DNA of 64,000 nt from Drosophila persimilis (Eukaryota > Arthropoda > Insecta > Diptera > Drosophilidae), in NCBI RefSeq assembly GCF_003286085.1, contig NW_020825288.1:13330001-13394000 (forward strand), read 5' to 3'. A model generated the notes under the pieces. It saw only the letters and a program-made list of their open reading frames with translations, made no database searches and was not told where the DNA came from. Below, piece by piece: positions 12,701 through 22,776 of the stretch (its first letter is position 1; each line of letters starts with the position of its first letter). A program made the position numbers and the translations under genes.

Positions 12701-15700
12701 GCACGAGGAGTGGAATAAGGAAACCCCAACGAATAATGGGAATAATTCTTTGTTTGTAAGGGGAATGTTTTGATTAGCTATTGCAAGCAGTGAAAATTCT
12801 GTGAATTCAGTGAAAGAATATGTATTGTATTCAATCAGTTTGTTAGATTATATCCATTGATATATATTTGTCCGTTGATTGTGAAAGTGAAGCTGGATAG
12901 CAGAGATATGAGAATAGTATTTACACATGTCATGAGATTCTGGTCTTAGTTTGGGCCTAAATCCTTTGATTTTTTCTTCTGAATGTACAAAGAACACAAG
13001 AGCCGTTTGCTATGTTATTATTTTTGTGAAATTTAGTGCCTTTTTACGACCCAACCACACTCACAACAAAAAACAGCTCAATCGCTCCTAACTAGGGCTT
13101 ATTAACCCAATTAAACCCAACTAAAACACACCGGAATCATATATGTATGTAGAATAGAGTTCCCTATTTACTTTGATCCTAAACCTTGGCTTATTAACCG
13201 AATCGACGCCTAACCACCAACCGCACACAGTCTGAACAAACGCACACAGCCGCTTACTCCAGCAAAGGTAGCAGGCCACTCTATGATCCCCTGGTGGCGC
13301 CGCCTCCACTTCCCCGAAACAGCTCCCCCCACCCCTCCCCCTCTCTGTAAATAACATCCGTTAAGACGTTCCAGTGAAGAACTGTCCACTAATGTCGTTC
13401 CATCATTGTACGTTTGTTTGTTGCCCGCTGCGGACGCTGCTTGGCGCTGGAGCAGATGGCAGCAACATGGTGATGCTATCCACCACCTCGCTGCTCCATG
13501 GCAACTGCGTGTTCAATCGCAACAACACGGTGGCCACGCAGCAGGGCATGAAGACCTACTGGCTGTGCAAGTCCTACCGGATTAGCATGTGCCGGGCCCG
13601 CTGCATCACCCACCTGGGCAGAATAATCTCCGCCACGGGCGTCCACAACCACACGCCCCATATGCGCGGCAGCCAAGGGACGGCGGCTGCAGCAGCATCC
13701 GCAGCTTCGGGTAGTAGTGGCAACCCCCCAGTGACGATCTCGCTGGCATCCCTCCCCAATCATAATCAGCCCGGCGGCTACTCCATTGCGGATGGGAGTC
13801 ACATTGGAGCGGATCTGAATCACGGCGGCGGCCCCACCAGTAGTCGGTTGGGTGCAGCCAGCAACATGTTTGCCAACCAGACGTCACCTCCGGCAGCAGC
13901 CTCACATCATCACCATCACCTGGGCCAGCCGCTGCCCAACCTCCTGGTGCAGCATCATCCGACAGCGCCGCATATGGAGCAACACGGCGGCATGGGGACT
14001 GGAGCGCCACCCTCGAATGTTATGCACAATCCCAACCTGATGCATTTGCCCATGCAGCCGCACGCCCATCACCACCACCAACAGCAACAGCAGCAGCAGC
14101 AACAGCAACAACAGCACTCTCCCCACGCCCACCATGCGACAGGAGCGCCGCCACCGCCTGCGTCCCAGCACCATCTAGAGCTGGGAGGGGGCCAGGGCGT
14201 GCTTCTCTCACCCGCTCATATGCAGCAAAGTCCGCAGTCGAATCGAAGCAGCCACTCCATGCATGCCCAGGAGTCGCCGCTGGGCATCAAGAGTCCGCCC
14301 CCACCACCCGGAGAGGAGCAACAGCAGCAACAACAACAGCAGCAGCAGCGAGTGGACATCAGTTCGAGTGCCGATGGGTCGGCAGAAAGTGCTGCCGCGG
14401 GGACGGCGCATGTCATCAACTCCATTACGATATCCCCCAGCAGCAGGCACAGCTTCAAGATGGAGAACATTTAAGGTTGCAGGCTCCGCTCCTGGCGCAC
14501 CGCTCTAGAGGAGCTCTAGGCTTTAAGGAGGAGTAATTTATTGCGGCTGGAGCCGCGTAGCTAGTGTCTGTAGTAGAAATTGAATGCGACAACAAATTGA
14601 ATATGATTCGAGTCGCACGTGTACATACTGACGTGTATATCTGTTTGATAAACTAATGCAAAATGATAAACTAATACCACTCACGCAGCAGCGGGCGCTG
14701 TGGAATAAGTTCCAGATTAACCCTCAACCCTGAAACCTGAAAACTAAAGTCTGGGTGCATTAATTTTGGACTTGTTTCACGGCGCTGGGCGTATATATTT
14801 TATGTAGTATGGGTATTCTAAGGGTATGCTCTCCACTAACCATCCGGTCCGTCAGGTAAGTCCGATCTGCATGACACCTACACCTACACACACACAAACA
14901 TACATACAATAATTGGGCTCATTCGTGTACGTCCTGGCATCCCAAAAACATAACCTCAAAGAAAGTAAAGAAACGATCCAACGATCCACCTCCCACCCAT
15001 ACACACACACACACAAGCAGAATCCACAACAGCAGCCTCTCCTCAACTGCAATCTTGTCCACTCTGTATTATAGTCGCACCCGGCGAGCACTGGTTCCAG
15101 GGCAAACTGGAGTTCATGCTGAGTCAGCGGGGCAAGCCGCTGCTGGTGCACGACGGCCACACCTTCGGGATCCAGTACGTGCGCAAGGACAAGAAGTACT
15201 GGCAGTGCAATCTGTCGCGCAAGTTCAACTGCAAGGCCCGAGTGACCACCACGGACACGGGCGAGATTATTGTGACGAACAACGAGCACTGCCACACGGA
15301 GATCCGACAACACCTGCGCAAGGACTACCAGCGAAACAAGGTGATGATGAATGCGCTGATCAACTTGAGTACGAACCGATTCGCCGATCTGCGGCGGCAT
15401 AATCTGGCCGGGCTGGGGGCTCTGCCCATGGTGCCGGGTGCCATGTCCCAGGGATCGCCAATCGATGAAGTCGTGCAGAATCTGCACGATCTTGCCAAGG
15501 CCTCGGCGGAGGCCAGCCAGCAGCAGCAGCGGGCGCACGAGGCCATGAAGCAGGACATAGACGAACCGTTGGACTGCGGGCTGCGCAGTTCGGTGGCGCT
15601 CGAGGAGATGGCTCGCAGCTTCATGGCCAACAAGCCCTCCATTGCCTTCCCAGGACACGAGTCCAGCGGTCATAACATAAATGATTTGGCCAAGGACGAC

Positions 15701-15736
15701 TCTTGGAAAGAGAAGAGCGAAGGCGATGTGCACTAA
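3744..15736 (+). CDS. BTB/POZ protein with alternative FLYWCH zinc-finger C-terminal exons
   Basis: Probable nuclear DNA-binding regulator of the ttk/mod(mdg4) BTB class; likely FlyBase CG34376 (from memory, moderate certainty). Exon 1 is 3744-3948 and exon 2 is 11402-12442, separated by a 7.45-kb intron. Two mutually exclusive last exons both join in phase 1: 13456-14474 (754-aa form) or 15075-15736 (635-aa form). The BTB domain covers residues ~4-118 (FKLCWKNFQENI, VDVTLACDGKLLQAHK, CSPYFQEIF, ILKDVSF, EFMYQGVV). The exon 2 remainder is Ser/Asn/Gly-rich low complexity. Each last exon carries a FLYWCH-type finger: W-x-C...C...H-x-H in the first (TYWLCKSYRISMC, VHNHTP) and W-Q-C...C...H-C-H in the second (KYWQCNLSRKFNC, NEHCHTE). 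The first last exon also has His/Gln runs. BTB mediates dimerisation; the finger choice would set DNA or partner specificity. Confidence 0.85.
6575..6851 (+). repeat. Tandem duplication, unit ~149 bp, two copies
   Basis: A segment starting CGACCCTGG at 6576 recurs at 6725. The copies share 'gagatagatcc', 'gagcaattggaatagatac', 'tgtcaggagagtcatcttt' and 'atcttcaaaagctaagaat' blocks with few differences. No coding potential was seen. Confidence 0.85.
7026..8108 (+). mobile_element. Non-autonomous ~1.08-kb element with 13-bp terminal inverted repeats
   Basis: TATACCCGATACT at 7026-7038 is matched perfectly by its inverse AGTATCGGGTATA at 8096-8108. The left end is itself a near-palindrome (ATACTCA aaa TGAGTAT). 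Inside are a TCTGTCCG microsatellite (~7168-7230) and three degenerate modules of the type 'cgcccac..ccgcccccacaaaggacgaaaatctg' near 7345, 7670 and 7800. It has no coding capacity for a transposase. It looks like a dispersed repeat I associate with obscura-group genomes, but the family name is not recalled. Confidence 0.75.
12443..13455 (+). other. BTB gene intron before first alternative last exon
   Basis: Donor GTAGGT follows the phase-1 exon end at 12442. Acceptor is GGAGCAG at 13449-13455, a tandem AG pair whose two options (exon from 13453 or 13456) both keep frame. An ATC microsatellite lies at ~12597-12632. Nothing else was recognised. Confidence 0.7.
14475..15074 (+). other. Interval between the two alternative last exons of the BTB gene
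   Basis: This is 3' UTR for the 754-aa form and intron for the 635-aa form. It ends in a clean acceptor (TGTATTATAG at 15065-15074). CA repeats occur near 14885 and 15003. No canonical AATAAA was found close behind the 14474 stop, so the poly(A) site of the first form is not assigned. Confidence 0.55.
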
Positions 15737-16060
15737 ATAGTTTCGTTTCCGTTAATCAGGGCTGCATCTGGCGCAGCGCCATCTGGCGGAACGTAGCAAC
15801 ACTACGGTTTGGCGGAATAGACTTCAATTCAAAACGTGGACAGTTAAGTACAAAAATGGAATGATTGCAATAATACTCAAATACACTAAAAGACAACATA
15901 ACCAAACCAATTCCAAAGAATTTAGGTAATTAAATACATATGTAAACGTACAATTTATTAGTGAATTTCCAGCAACGCGCATACATGAATTTTTATCGTT
16001 TTTATTGTACGTTACGTTAGTTTTACACTGTAATAAATGTTGAATTTTAATAAACTTTTT
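15737..16060 (+). terminator. 3' UTR and poly(A) signals of the BTB gene, overlapping the Rpn7 3' end
   Basis: AATAAA occurs at 16032-16037 and 16049-16054 on the plus strand, about 300 bp after the stop at 15736. On the minus strand AATAAA (TTTATT at 16001-16006) would serve Rpn7, whose stop is at 16090. The two convergent transcripts therefore probably overlap by a few tens of bases. Confidence 0.65.
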
Positions 16061-16089
16061 TTATAAACATCGGCTTCTCTACATCTAAA

Positions 16090-17259
16090 TTATATATTTA
16101 TCACGCGACTCAGCTTCTGAATGCGATTGAGCAGCAGATCACCCTGCTTGATGGTGGCCTGGTACTGCCAATTCTTGTTGTCCGGGCGATTCGTCTCCAC
16201 AATGCCGCCGACGCGATCCACCTTGGCATGCAGCCTACCAGCGGCGATGAAGCGTGCCAGCTCCTGGTCGATGTAATCCACAGTGACCCCAAAAGACTCG
16301 GCCATGTACTGAAGCGTGAGGGAGCGATAAGACTCCAGTAGTTGGGTGTACCCAAGGATACGCATCTCTCGCACGTAGTAGCGGTAGTGAGGGTGGATGA
16401 GGTAGTCGGAACGCAGCTGCTTCTCGACCACAGCTAAATGTACGTAGAAATTCTCATACTGACAGTTGTAAAGGGAGAAGAGGAACTGTTTGACATCGGG
16501 CAACCCGTGCAAAACCTCCTGAATCTCCGAGCCCTTGATGACTTTGTCGCGTAGCTCGTTGCGCGGCAGGGCTATCATGGACACATACACTGTGTAGCGC
16601 ACAAATGTGGGGTAGTCCATAAGCTCGTACGAGGTGAAGGTGCTCACGGTGTCCAGGAAGAACGTTGCCGCCGCTTTGAAGTCGCGCACTGCAACGGAAT
16701 ATACTCCCTGGTACACCTTCAGACGATTGCGGCGATCCCAGTCGCCGCCCTCCTCAATCAGGTATTTTGCCTTGTCGATGTTACGTGTTATTAAGTCGTG
16801 ATCCAAATAGAACAGACCCAAACGGATGAGGTGGAACACAATGTCCAGGCGATGGCCCAACGAGACGGTCTTCTCGTATGTCTTGCGGAAGGCTGTCTCA
16901 GCAGCGGCTTTGTCGCCAATGCGGCACAAATACTCCGACTTTTTCAGGTTAGCCTCGCGCACCTCCATTTCGCCCAGATTCTTATCGGCATCTTCGATGG
17001 ACGCATCCAGTTGTTCGATCTCCACGCGGTTGTTCTCCTTCATGCGCGTCAACAGATCCTTGTCCACAGTCCAGCCGAGTTCAGTGCAGATATGTTCGTA
17101 CCATGGTGCCATATTATCGGCCCGTATGGCGTCCAAGAGTTTTGCCTTTAGGCTCACATCTTGTTTGTGCTCGGCCAAAGTGAGCAAAAACTTTGTCTGG
17201 GCCAGCTCCAGGTTTGGGTTCTTCTCCAAACCCTGCTCTTCGAGGTTTTCAGCAGGCAT
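16090..17259 (-). CDS. Rpn7: 26S proteasome regulatory subunit Rpn7 (PSMD6)
   Basis: Single-exon gene encoding 389 residues, the same length as human PSMD6. Rpn7 is a PCI-domain scaffold subunit of the 19S lid and helps couple substrate deubiquitination and unfolding to proteolysis. The N-terminal two thirds are TPR-like helices ([52 protein letters not shown]). The PCI winged-helix is at ~260-365 ([34 protein letters not shown]). The C-terminal tail has [20 protein letters not shown], the helix that joins the lid bundle. It is head to head with AP-2mu, with 822 bp between start codons, and a motif 1 promoter element lies 107 bp upstream of the ATG. Identity is clear along the whole length; the CG5378 assignment is from memory. 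Confidence 0.97.
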   Translation of the reverse strand: MPAENLEEQGLEKNPNLELAQTKFLLTLAEHKQDVSLKAKLLDAIRADNMAPWYEHICTELGWTVDKDLLTRMKENNRVEIEQLDASIEDADKNLGEMEVREANLKKSEYLCRIGDKAAAETAFRKTYEKTVSLGHRLDIVFHLIRLGLFYLDHDLITRNIDKAKYLIEEGGDWDRRNRLKVYQGVYSVAVRDFKAAATFFLDTVSTFTSYELMDYPTFVRYTVYVSMIALPRNELRDKVIKGSEIQEVLHGLPDVKQFLFSLYNCQYENFYVHLAVVEKQLRSDYLIHPHYRYYVREMRILGYTQLLESYRSLTLQYMAESFGVTVDYIDQELARFIAAGRLHAKVDRVGGIVETNRPDNKNWQYQATIKQGDLLLNRIQKLSRVINI

Positions 17260-17365
17260 TTTGTTTATTTGTTACTTTTCGTTTCGTTTAACACAAAAAA
17301 AAGTTAAATTTCTCGCACGAAAATTAAATTTTTGTTTTTTTTTGTCAAAGCCGCAGAGTCATGTA

Positions 17366-17530
17366 CAGTGTGACCGAGGATTTATTGATCAAATATATCG
17401 TTTGACCCTCAGAAATATACGAAAATATACGGTAACATTTTCAAAATATACCGTAAATATACTGACGGAGACAAGTTCTATTATACAAATTCCTCTTTTT
17501 ATATTTGAATTATATTAATAGCTATATAAA
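17366..17530 (+). repeat. Dispersed promoter-associated repeat, copy 2 (Rpn7 promoter)
   Basis: CAGTGTGACC (inverse of Ohler motif 1) at 17366-17375 is followed by ATTTAT, then CCCTCAGAAATATAC, then several AAATATAC(C/G)GTA motif 6 copies, then 'atactgacg' and 'attcctc'. The whole block points away from Rpn7. It is the inverted partner of copy 3 at 17750-17957. Confidence 0.85.
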
Positions 17531-17749
17531 ACCACTAACAATTTAGAAATTGTCAACAAAAGATTTTGGCGAAAAATGTCAAAAAAAAAACATAAGGGAG
17601 TCATCAATTGCTAAATTCTGATATTCCTCAAACTGGGAGATTGCAAGATGGGTCTTGTATATGTGACATACACACTTACGTTTCATGTCGTTCTTGAACT
17701 TTATTTGTTTAAACCCTGTTTTGGTTAAAATACAATAAAAGTAAGGGCT

Positions 17750-17957
17750 AAAAACTTGCCAATCAAGTATGGAATTGATTCATCAATCGTATAAAATTGT
17801 CTGGGCATGGCTAAATGTTCTATATAGTTAATAATATTCGACGGAATATCAAAAACCAGGAATATTTAAAATATAACTTAAATTCGTCAGTATATTTACG
17901 CTATATTTCTGAGGGTTTGACGGCATATTTTAACGATAAATCCGCGGTCACACTGAT
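17750..17957 (-). repeat. Dispersed promoter-associated repeat, copy 3 (AP-2mu promoter)
   Basis: Motif 1, GGTCACACTG, is at 17946-17955. Reading away from AP-2mu (reverse complement) the order is CAGTGTGACCGCGG, ATTTATCG, AAATATGCCGTC, CCCTCAGAAATATA, TAAATATACTGACGAA, then 'ccgtcgaatattattaac', 'tttagccatgcccagac' and 'gattgatgaatcaatt'. The later blocks match copies 4 and 7. Confidence 0.85.
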
Positions 17958-18081
17958 CTGAAAAGGGGAGTGAAATTGATTTTCTGATAAAAATTTTCCT
18001 GAATTTTCTCGGAAATCCTTTGGGGCAAACTTAGCATACAGGTTCTCTGGCCAGGCTTCCCAGCAGACAACAGCGCACAAA

Positions 18082-19516
18082 ATGATTGGTGGTTTGTTTG
18101 TGTACAACCACAAGGGCGAGGTTCTAATCTCGCGAGTTTATCGCGATGACATCGGACGCAACGCAGTGGACGCCTTTCGGGTCAACGTCATCCATGCCCG
18201 CCAGCAGGTGCGATCGCCGGTGACCAACATTGCGAGGACGAGCTTCTTCCACATCAAGGTATGCACTTGCCACGTCCACCGGATGCACTATCAGTATTAA
18301 GCATCCACTTTAATCTTTCAGCGTGCCAACATTTGGCTGGCGGCGGTCACCAAACAAAATGTCAACGCTGCTATGGTGTTTGAGTTCTTGCTGAAGATCA
18401 TCGAGGTGATGCAATCGTATTTCGGCAAGATCTCCGAGGAGAACATCAAGAACAACTTTGTGCTCATCTACGAACTGCTGGACGAGATTCTGGACTTTGG
18501 CTATCCCCAGAATACGGATTCCGGTACTCTCAAGACATTCATTACGCAGCAGGGAATCAAGTCGGCCACTAAGGAGGAGCAGATGCAGATCACCTCCCAG
18601 GTCACCGGACAGATTGGCTGGCGGCGCGAGGGCATCAAATATCGGCGCAACGAACTATTCCTGGATGTGCTCGAGTATGTCAATCTGCTAATGAGCCCCC
18701 AGGGCCAGGTTCTGTCGGCTCATGTGGCCGGCAAGGTAGTGATGAAGTCTTATTTGTCAGGTAAGGATTTGCTAACTAGTAATGGAGGTCTCATTATCGT
18801 TGTAATGCTTCACTTTAGGCATGCCCGAGTGCAAGTTTGGCATCAACGACAAGATCGTAATGGAGTCGAAGGGGCGAGGGCTCTCTGGCAACTCCGAGGC
18901 GGAAACTTCGCGTTCCGGCAAGCCAGTGGTCGTAATTGACGATTGCCAATTCCATCAGTGCGTCAAGTTGAGCAAGTTCGAGACGGAACACTCGATCAGT
19001 TTTATCCCGCCGGACGGTGAATTCGAGCTGATGCGCTACCGCACCACCAAAGACATTTCGTTACCATTCCGTGTTATTCCGCTGGTGCGCGAGGTGGGAC
19101 GCACCAAGATGGAAGTGAAGGTGGTGCTCAAGTCGAACTTCAAGCCCTCTCTGCTGGGCCAGAAGATTGAGGTGAAAATACCCACGCCTCTGAACACCTC
19201 GGGTGTGCAATTAATCTGCCTCAAGGGCAAGGCCAAGTACAAGGCCTCCGAGAACGCCATCGTGTGGAAGATCAAGCGCATGGCGGGCATGAAGGAGACG
19301 CAACTCTCGGCCGAAATAGAACTGCTCGAAACGGACACCAAGAAAAAATGGACCCGACCACCAATTTCCATGAACTTCGAGGTTCCCTTCGCTCCATCCG
19401 GCTTCAAGGTCCGCTATCTGAAAGTGTTTGAGCCAAAGCTGAACTACTCCGACCACGACGTGGTCAAATGGGTGCGCTACATCGGACGCAGCGGCCTCTA
19501 CGAGACCAGATGTTAG
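18082..19516 (+). CDS. AP-2mu: AP-2 clathrin adaptor complex subunit mu
   Basis: Three exons: 18082-18258, 18322-18760 and 18819-19516, giving 437 residues, as in D. melanogaster. The mu subunit of AP-2 binds Tyr-based sorting signals (YxxPhi) and PIP2 at the plasma membrane and recruits cargo to clathrin-coated pits, including at synapses. Residues 1-~140 are the longin-like mu core domain ([21 protein letters not shown]). The linker contains the phosphorylation site region [13 protein letters not shown] (the AAK1-type Thr in QVTGQ). Residues ~170-437 are the mu homology domain ([41 protein letters not shown]). Splice sites are GTATGC/CTTTCAG and GTAAGG/CTTTAG. An AATAAA lies at 20068-20073. 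Confidence 0.97.
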
Positions 19517-20980
19517 ACAATCAACCAATCCTGGAGCAAGAGTATCACAGTTGAATTTAAATGAAAAGAAAGGAAAGCGTATAATCGGCCCTCATTGGTA
19601 TTTCCTCAATCAAATTGAACAAGCAGTTAATGTATTCCAAAATTAGTTCCAGCAAGACGGCGGGCATCCAAGTAGTGGGCCCCCCACCACCATATATCGT
19701 AAATCGTATACCGCTGCTACAGCCTCCGCTCCGCAGGCGCGCTGGCTATGCGGGCGAGGCGTTCTGTGTTCCCTATACACATACCATTACCTACTATTAT
19801 TTACCATTACTATTTAATTGTAAAAACTATGTTGTTTTATATGCGCGGCGGAGCGCTTCTCAAATCTCACGCTCACGTTTTCACAACTATTGATTATTAT
19901 TTGTATTAACCGTATTATATATACAGATATTATATATGTATACTTTTTCAATGTGCAAAGAACAAAGGCGAACGATGCAACTAAATGTATTTAGTAGGCC
20001 AATTCTCTCTGTCAGCGCTATAAATATTGATATTGATATTCAAGTGTTAATAATATTCGAATTGTTTAATAAATAGCATGATATATATAACAAATTTCAG
20101 CATCTTTGGATAGATGTTGGTAACAGCTGGTAGCTCCAATTAATATTTGTTAGATATTCTCTCCCACAATACCATTCAATTACCCGGGGGATAGATTGTC
20201 CACAGTACATATGATAGCAATACTCTAATACAATTAAAACAAAAGTATTGTGGTATTCTTTTTAGGGGAACATGCTAATTATACGCGAATACATATTTAT
20301 ATAGATATATGTAGAGAATAGTATCAGATGTACATATGTATAACCGGCACAAATGTGGAATGTACGACTATAACTTTTCATACATAGTAGCCACGATTAA
20401 ACTCTAGATGGTTCCATTTATTGAAAGACTATGTGAATACAAAGAGCAGAGCTTGCCATACATATCTTTACAAATGTGTTTTAAATAATGACTCATTTTA
20501 GTCAAGCCACAAGCTTTATTTAAAGTGGTTCCTGACACATCTTGTTCGTGACAAAAAGTCACTAAAAAATGCCGAAAAAAGAAACATTAGATTGGAAAGC
20601 TTTGCTATCTTTGTCAGGCCCTTGCATAATTTTACATTGTCATGAAATCAAATCAGCTTTTTAGGACTGGCCAATCAGTTCGCCCCAATCAAAACCTATT
20701 GAAATTTTCAACGAGCAAAGTTCATTTTGGTTAAACTATTAGCTCCAGCTGTTGCCATCCATTCCCGAGGAGGAACCTTGACAATTTTAACATCTAGATA
20801 TTAATTAATTTGACTGGAAATTTTTAAATTAGTCAACGGCTTCCGGCTCTCCTCCCCAGCGATAGCTCTAGGGAAGCTTTTTTACTTATCGCCCAGCCGA
20901 CGGCTTATCAGCGATAAGATCCAAAACAGGTAGCGTCATTTCGTGATTTCGTTAAGGGGTAACACGGACACGTAACTCTC
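19517..20980 (+). other. AP-2mu 3' region and intergenic DNA before the PEBP genes
   Basis: The first ~560 bp are probably AP-2mu 3' UTR, ending at AATAAA 20068-20073. The rest is AT-rich with no gene recognised. Three GATA-type sites (CTTATCG, CTTATCA, CGATAAG) cluster at ~20885-20920, 60-95 bp upstream of the first PEBP start codon. Confidence 0.55.
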
Positions 20981-21574
20981 ATGGAAGACATAGTTCCTGA
21001 TGTTGTGGATAGCGTGCCCAAGGGCAGGCTGCAAGTTATGTACGGGGGAAATCTCTTCGTAGAGCAGGGCAACGCGCTGACCCCCACACAGGTGAAGGAT
21101 GAGCCGAAAGTGACCTGGGAAAGCGATGAGGGGCAGGAGCGCGATACGCTGCTCACCCTACTCATGGTGGATCCAGATGCTCCAAGTCGGGCGGATCCTG
21201 AATTCCGTGAGATTTTGCACTGGGCCATGGTCAATATTCCGGGAGACGACCCATGCCGGGGTTACGCTCTTGCTGAGTATATAGGCGCGGGTCCGCCGCT
21301 AAACACTGGACTACATCGATACGTGTTCCTTCTCTACCGTCAGCGCGAAAAGATTGAGCAGACAGCGACCATACCAAAAACGTAAGTGATCGTAGATCAA
21401 CAGGAAATAAGTTTAAATCTTCCTCGTTTTTTCAGCATTCGCAAGGGACGCCTGAACTTTAGCGCCAGGGACTTTGCATCCAAGCACCGATTGGGAAGTC
21501 CCATTGCGGCCAACTATTTCCAAGCACAGTACGATGACTATGTGCCCATTCGCAATAAACTGTTCACCGGTTAG
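20981..21574 (+). CDS. CG7054: Phosphatidylethanolamine-binding protein (PEBP/RKIP family), 179 aa
   Basis: Two exons, 20981-21381 and 21436-21574, joined in phase 2 (GTAAGT donor, TTTTTTCAG acceptor), encode 179 residues. The PEBP fold is shown by [16 protein letters not shown] (ligand-pocket Asp-Pro-Asp), LHWAMVNIPG and [13 protein letters not shown]. PEBPs bind phospholipid headgroups and several act as kinase-pathway modulators; in insects some are antimicrobial-response or odorant-related, so the exact role is open. There is no signal peptide, so it should be cytosolic. It lies 231 bp upstream of a second PEBP gene in the same orientation, a tandem duplicate. AATAAA is at 21625-21630. 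The symbol is from gene order relative to AP-2mu and Nrx-1 and from memory. Confidence 0.93.
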
Positions 21575-21730
21575 GTGTTGTTTTTCCAATCTCATGCCAA
21601 GTGGTGTTTTACCTGCACCGGCTGAATAAAGTCTACCCAATCGCTTATATGGCTATCGCTACGTGAAGCTATCTATGGGTGGGAATTAGGCGTAAAGTGC
21701 ACGCCACTGATTAGAGGTTCTTGGTATCGT

Positions 21731-21805
21731 GGCGATAAAAGGCGCACACCTAGGGATGTGGGCCAGAGTCACTGTCTTACCGCAAGACCGAACACATCAG
21801 CTAAC
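21731..21805 (+). promoter_or_regulatory. Compact promoter of the second PEBP gene
   Basis: A TATA-like GATAAAAGG at ~21734-21742 lies about 30-35 bp before an initiator-like AGTCACTG near 21768-21775, and the ATG is at 21806. This tight arrangement differs from the TATA-less housekeeping promoters elsewhere in the window and suggests regulated expression. Confidence 0.4.
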
Positions 21806-22406
21806 ATGGACACCGCCGGCATTATTCCAGACATCATCGACGTTAAGCCCAAGGCCAAGGCCACCATCACCTACCCCTCCGGGGCTCAGGTGGAGTTGGG
21901 CAAGGAGCTGGCTCCCACACAGGTGAAGGATGAGCCCACCGTTGTCTATGACGCCGATGAGGGCTCTCTGTACACCCTGCTTCTGGTCGATCCCGATGCA
22001 CCAAGCCGCGAGGATCCCAAGTTCCGCGAAGTCTTGCACTGGGCCGTGATCAACATTCCCGGCAACAAGGTCTCCCAGGGCCAGGTTATTGCTGAGTACA
22101 TTGGCGCTGGTCCCCGCGAGGGATCTGGCCTGCACCGCTACGTGTTCTTGGTGTTCAAGCAGAACGAGAAGATCGCATCTGACAAATTCATCAACAAGAC
22201 GTGAGTACTGTTTTCTGTTCCTCCCTGGCACCTTTATTTGATTGTCTTCTCGTTTTCTTGATCCATACAGGACCCGCGAAGGTCGCGTCAGTGTTAAGGT
22301 CCGTGACTACATCACCAAGTACAACTTTGGTGCTCCCGTTGCCGGTAACTTCTTCCAGGCCAAGTACGATGACTACGTGCAAACCCTCATTGCCCAGGTC
22401 AAGTAA
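21806..22406 (+). CDS. Pebp1: Phosphatidylethanolamine-binding protein 1, 176 aa
   Basis: Exons 21806-22200 and 22271-22406 join in phase 2 (GTGAGT donor, CATACAG acceptor), giving 176 residues. An upstream in-frame start at 21758 would add 16 residues but the 21806 ATG (context AACATGG) begins the conserved part [13 protein letters not shown], so it is preferred. Signature PEBP motifs are [40 protein letters not shown] and the C-terminal [10 protein letters not shown]. The intron sits at the same codon as in the upstream paralogue (after K-T), confirming tandem duplication. No signal peptide is present. AATAAA at 22440-22445 ends a very short 3' UTR. Likely CG18594/Pebp1. Confidence 0.94.
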
Positions 22407-22776
22407 TCTAAGCCTAAACTGTCCAGCTTTCTGTGAAATAATAAATATTGTACCGTATTTAATGTAAATTCCAATATATTACCTTATTTTTGGCTGCGGG
22501 AGGGAGTCCAAATCAATCAACGTTATCAGTTTTATGGACAGAAAACAGAGAGCCGCTCCAATGAGCTTTCAGGCTGGGCAGAGATTCGTACGAGACAGCA
22601 AACATCATCTGGGTCTGGTGCTATTCAAGCACAAAAACTGGATAATTGTCTTCCCTTTTATGGTACCATGTTTATTAGTTAATAGATACAAAATAATTAT
22701 CAATTACTTAGGCCTTTCCCCATTAGTCATGACAGAAAAAAATTCGATTTCAATTTGCATGTCACTTTTGGTAATC
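22407..22776. other. Convergent 3' ends of Pebp1 and the BPHL-like gene
   Basis: This 370-bp interval holds the Pebp1 poly(A) signal at 22440-22445 and the 3' UTR of the minus-strand hydrolase. No other feature was recognised. Confidence 0.5.

Larger units (their letters stand above)
17260..18081. promoter_or_regulatory. Divergent promoter region shared by Rpn7 and AP-2mu
   Basis: The 822-bp interval between the two start codons contains one copy of the dispersed motif 1/motif 6 repeat at each side, in inverted orientation, so each gene has its own motif 1 about 107-127 bp upstream of its ATG. No TATA boxes were seen. This is the usual housekeeping architecture with dispersed initiation. Confidence 0.75.

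Noticed and set aside
14852..15733. 293-codon minus-strand frame opposite the second FLYWCH exon
   Set aside because: Leu/Val/His-rich shadow of the coding exon and CA-repeat DNA; no recognisable protein.
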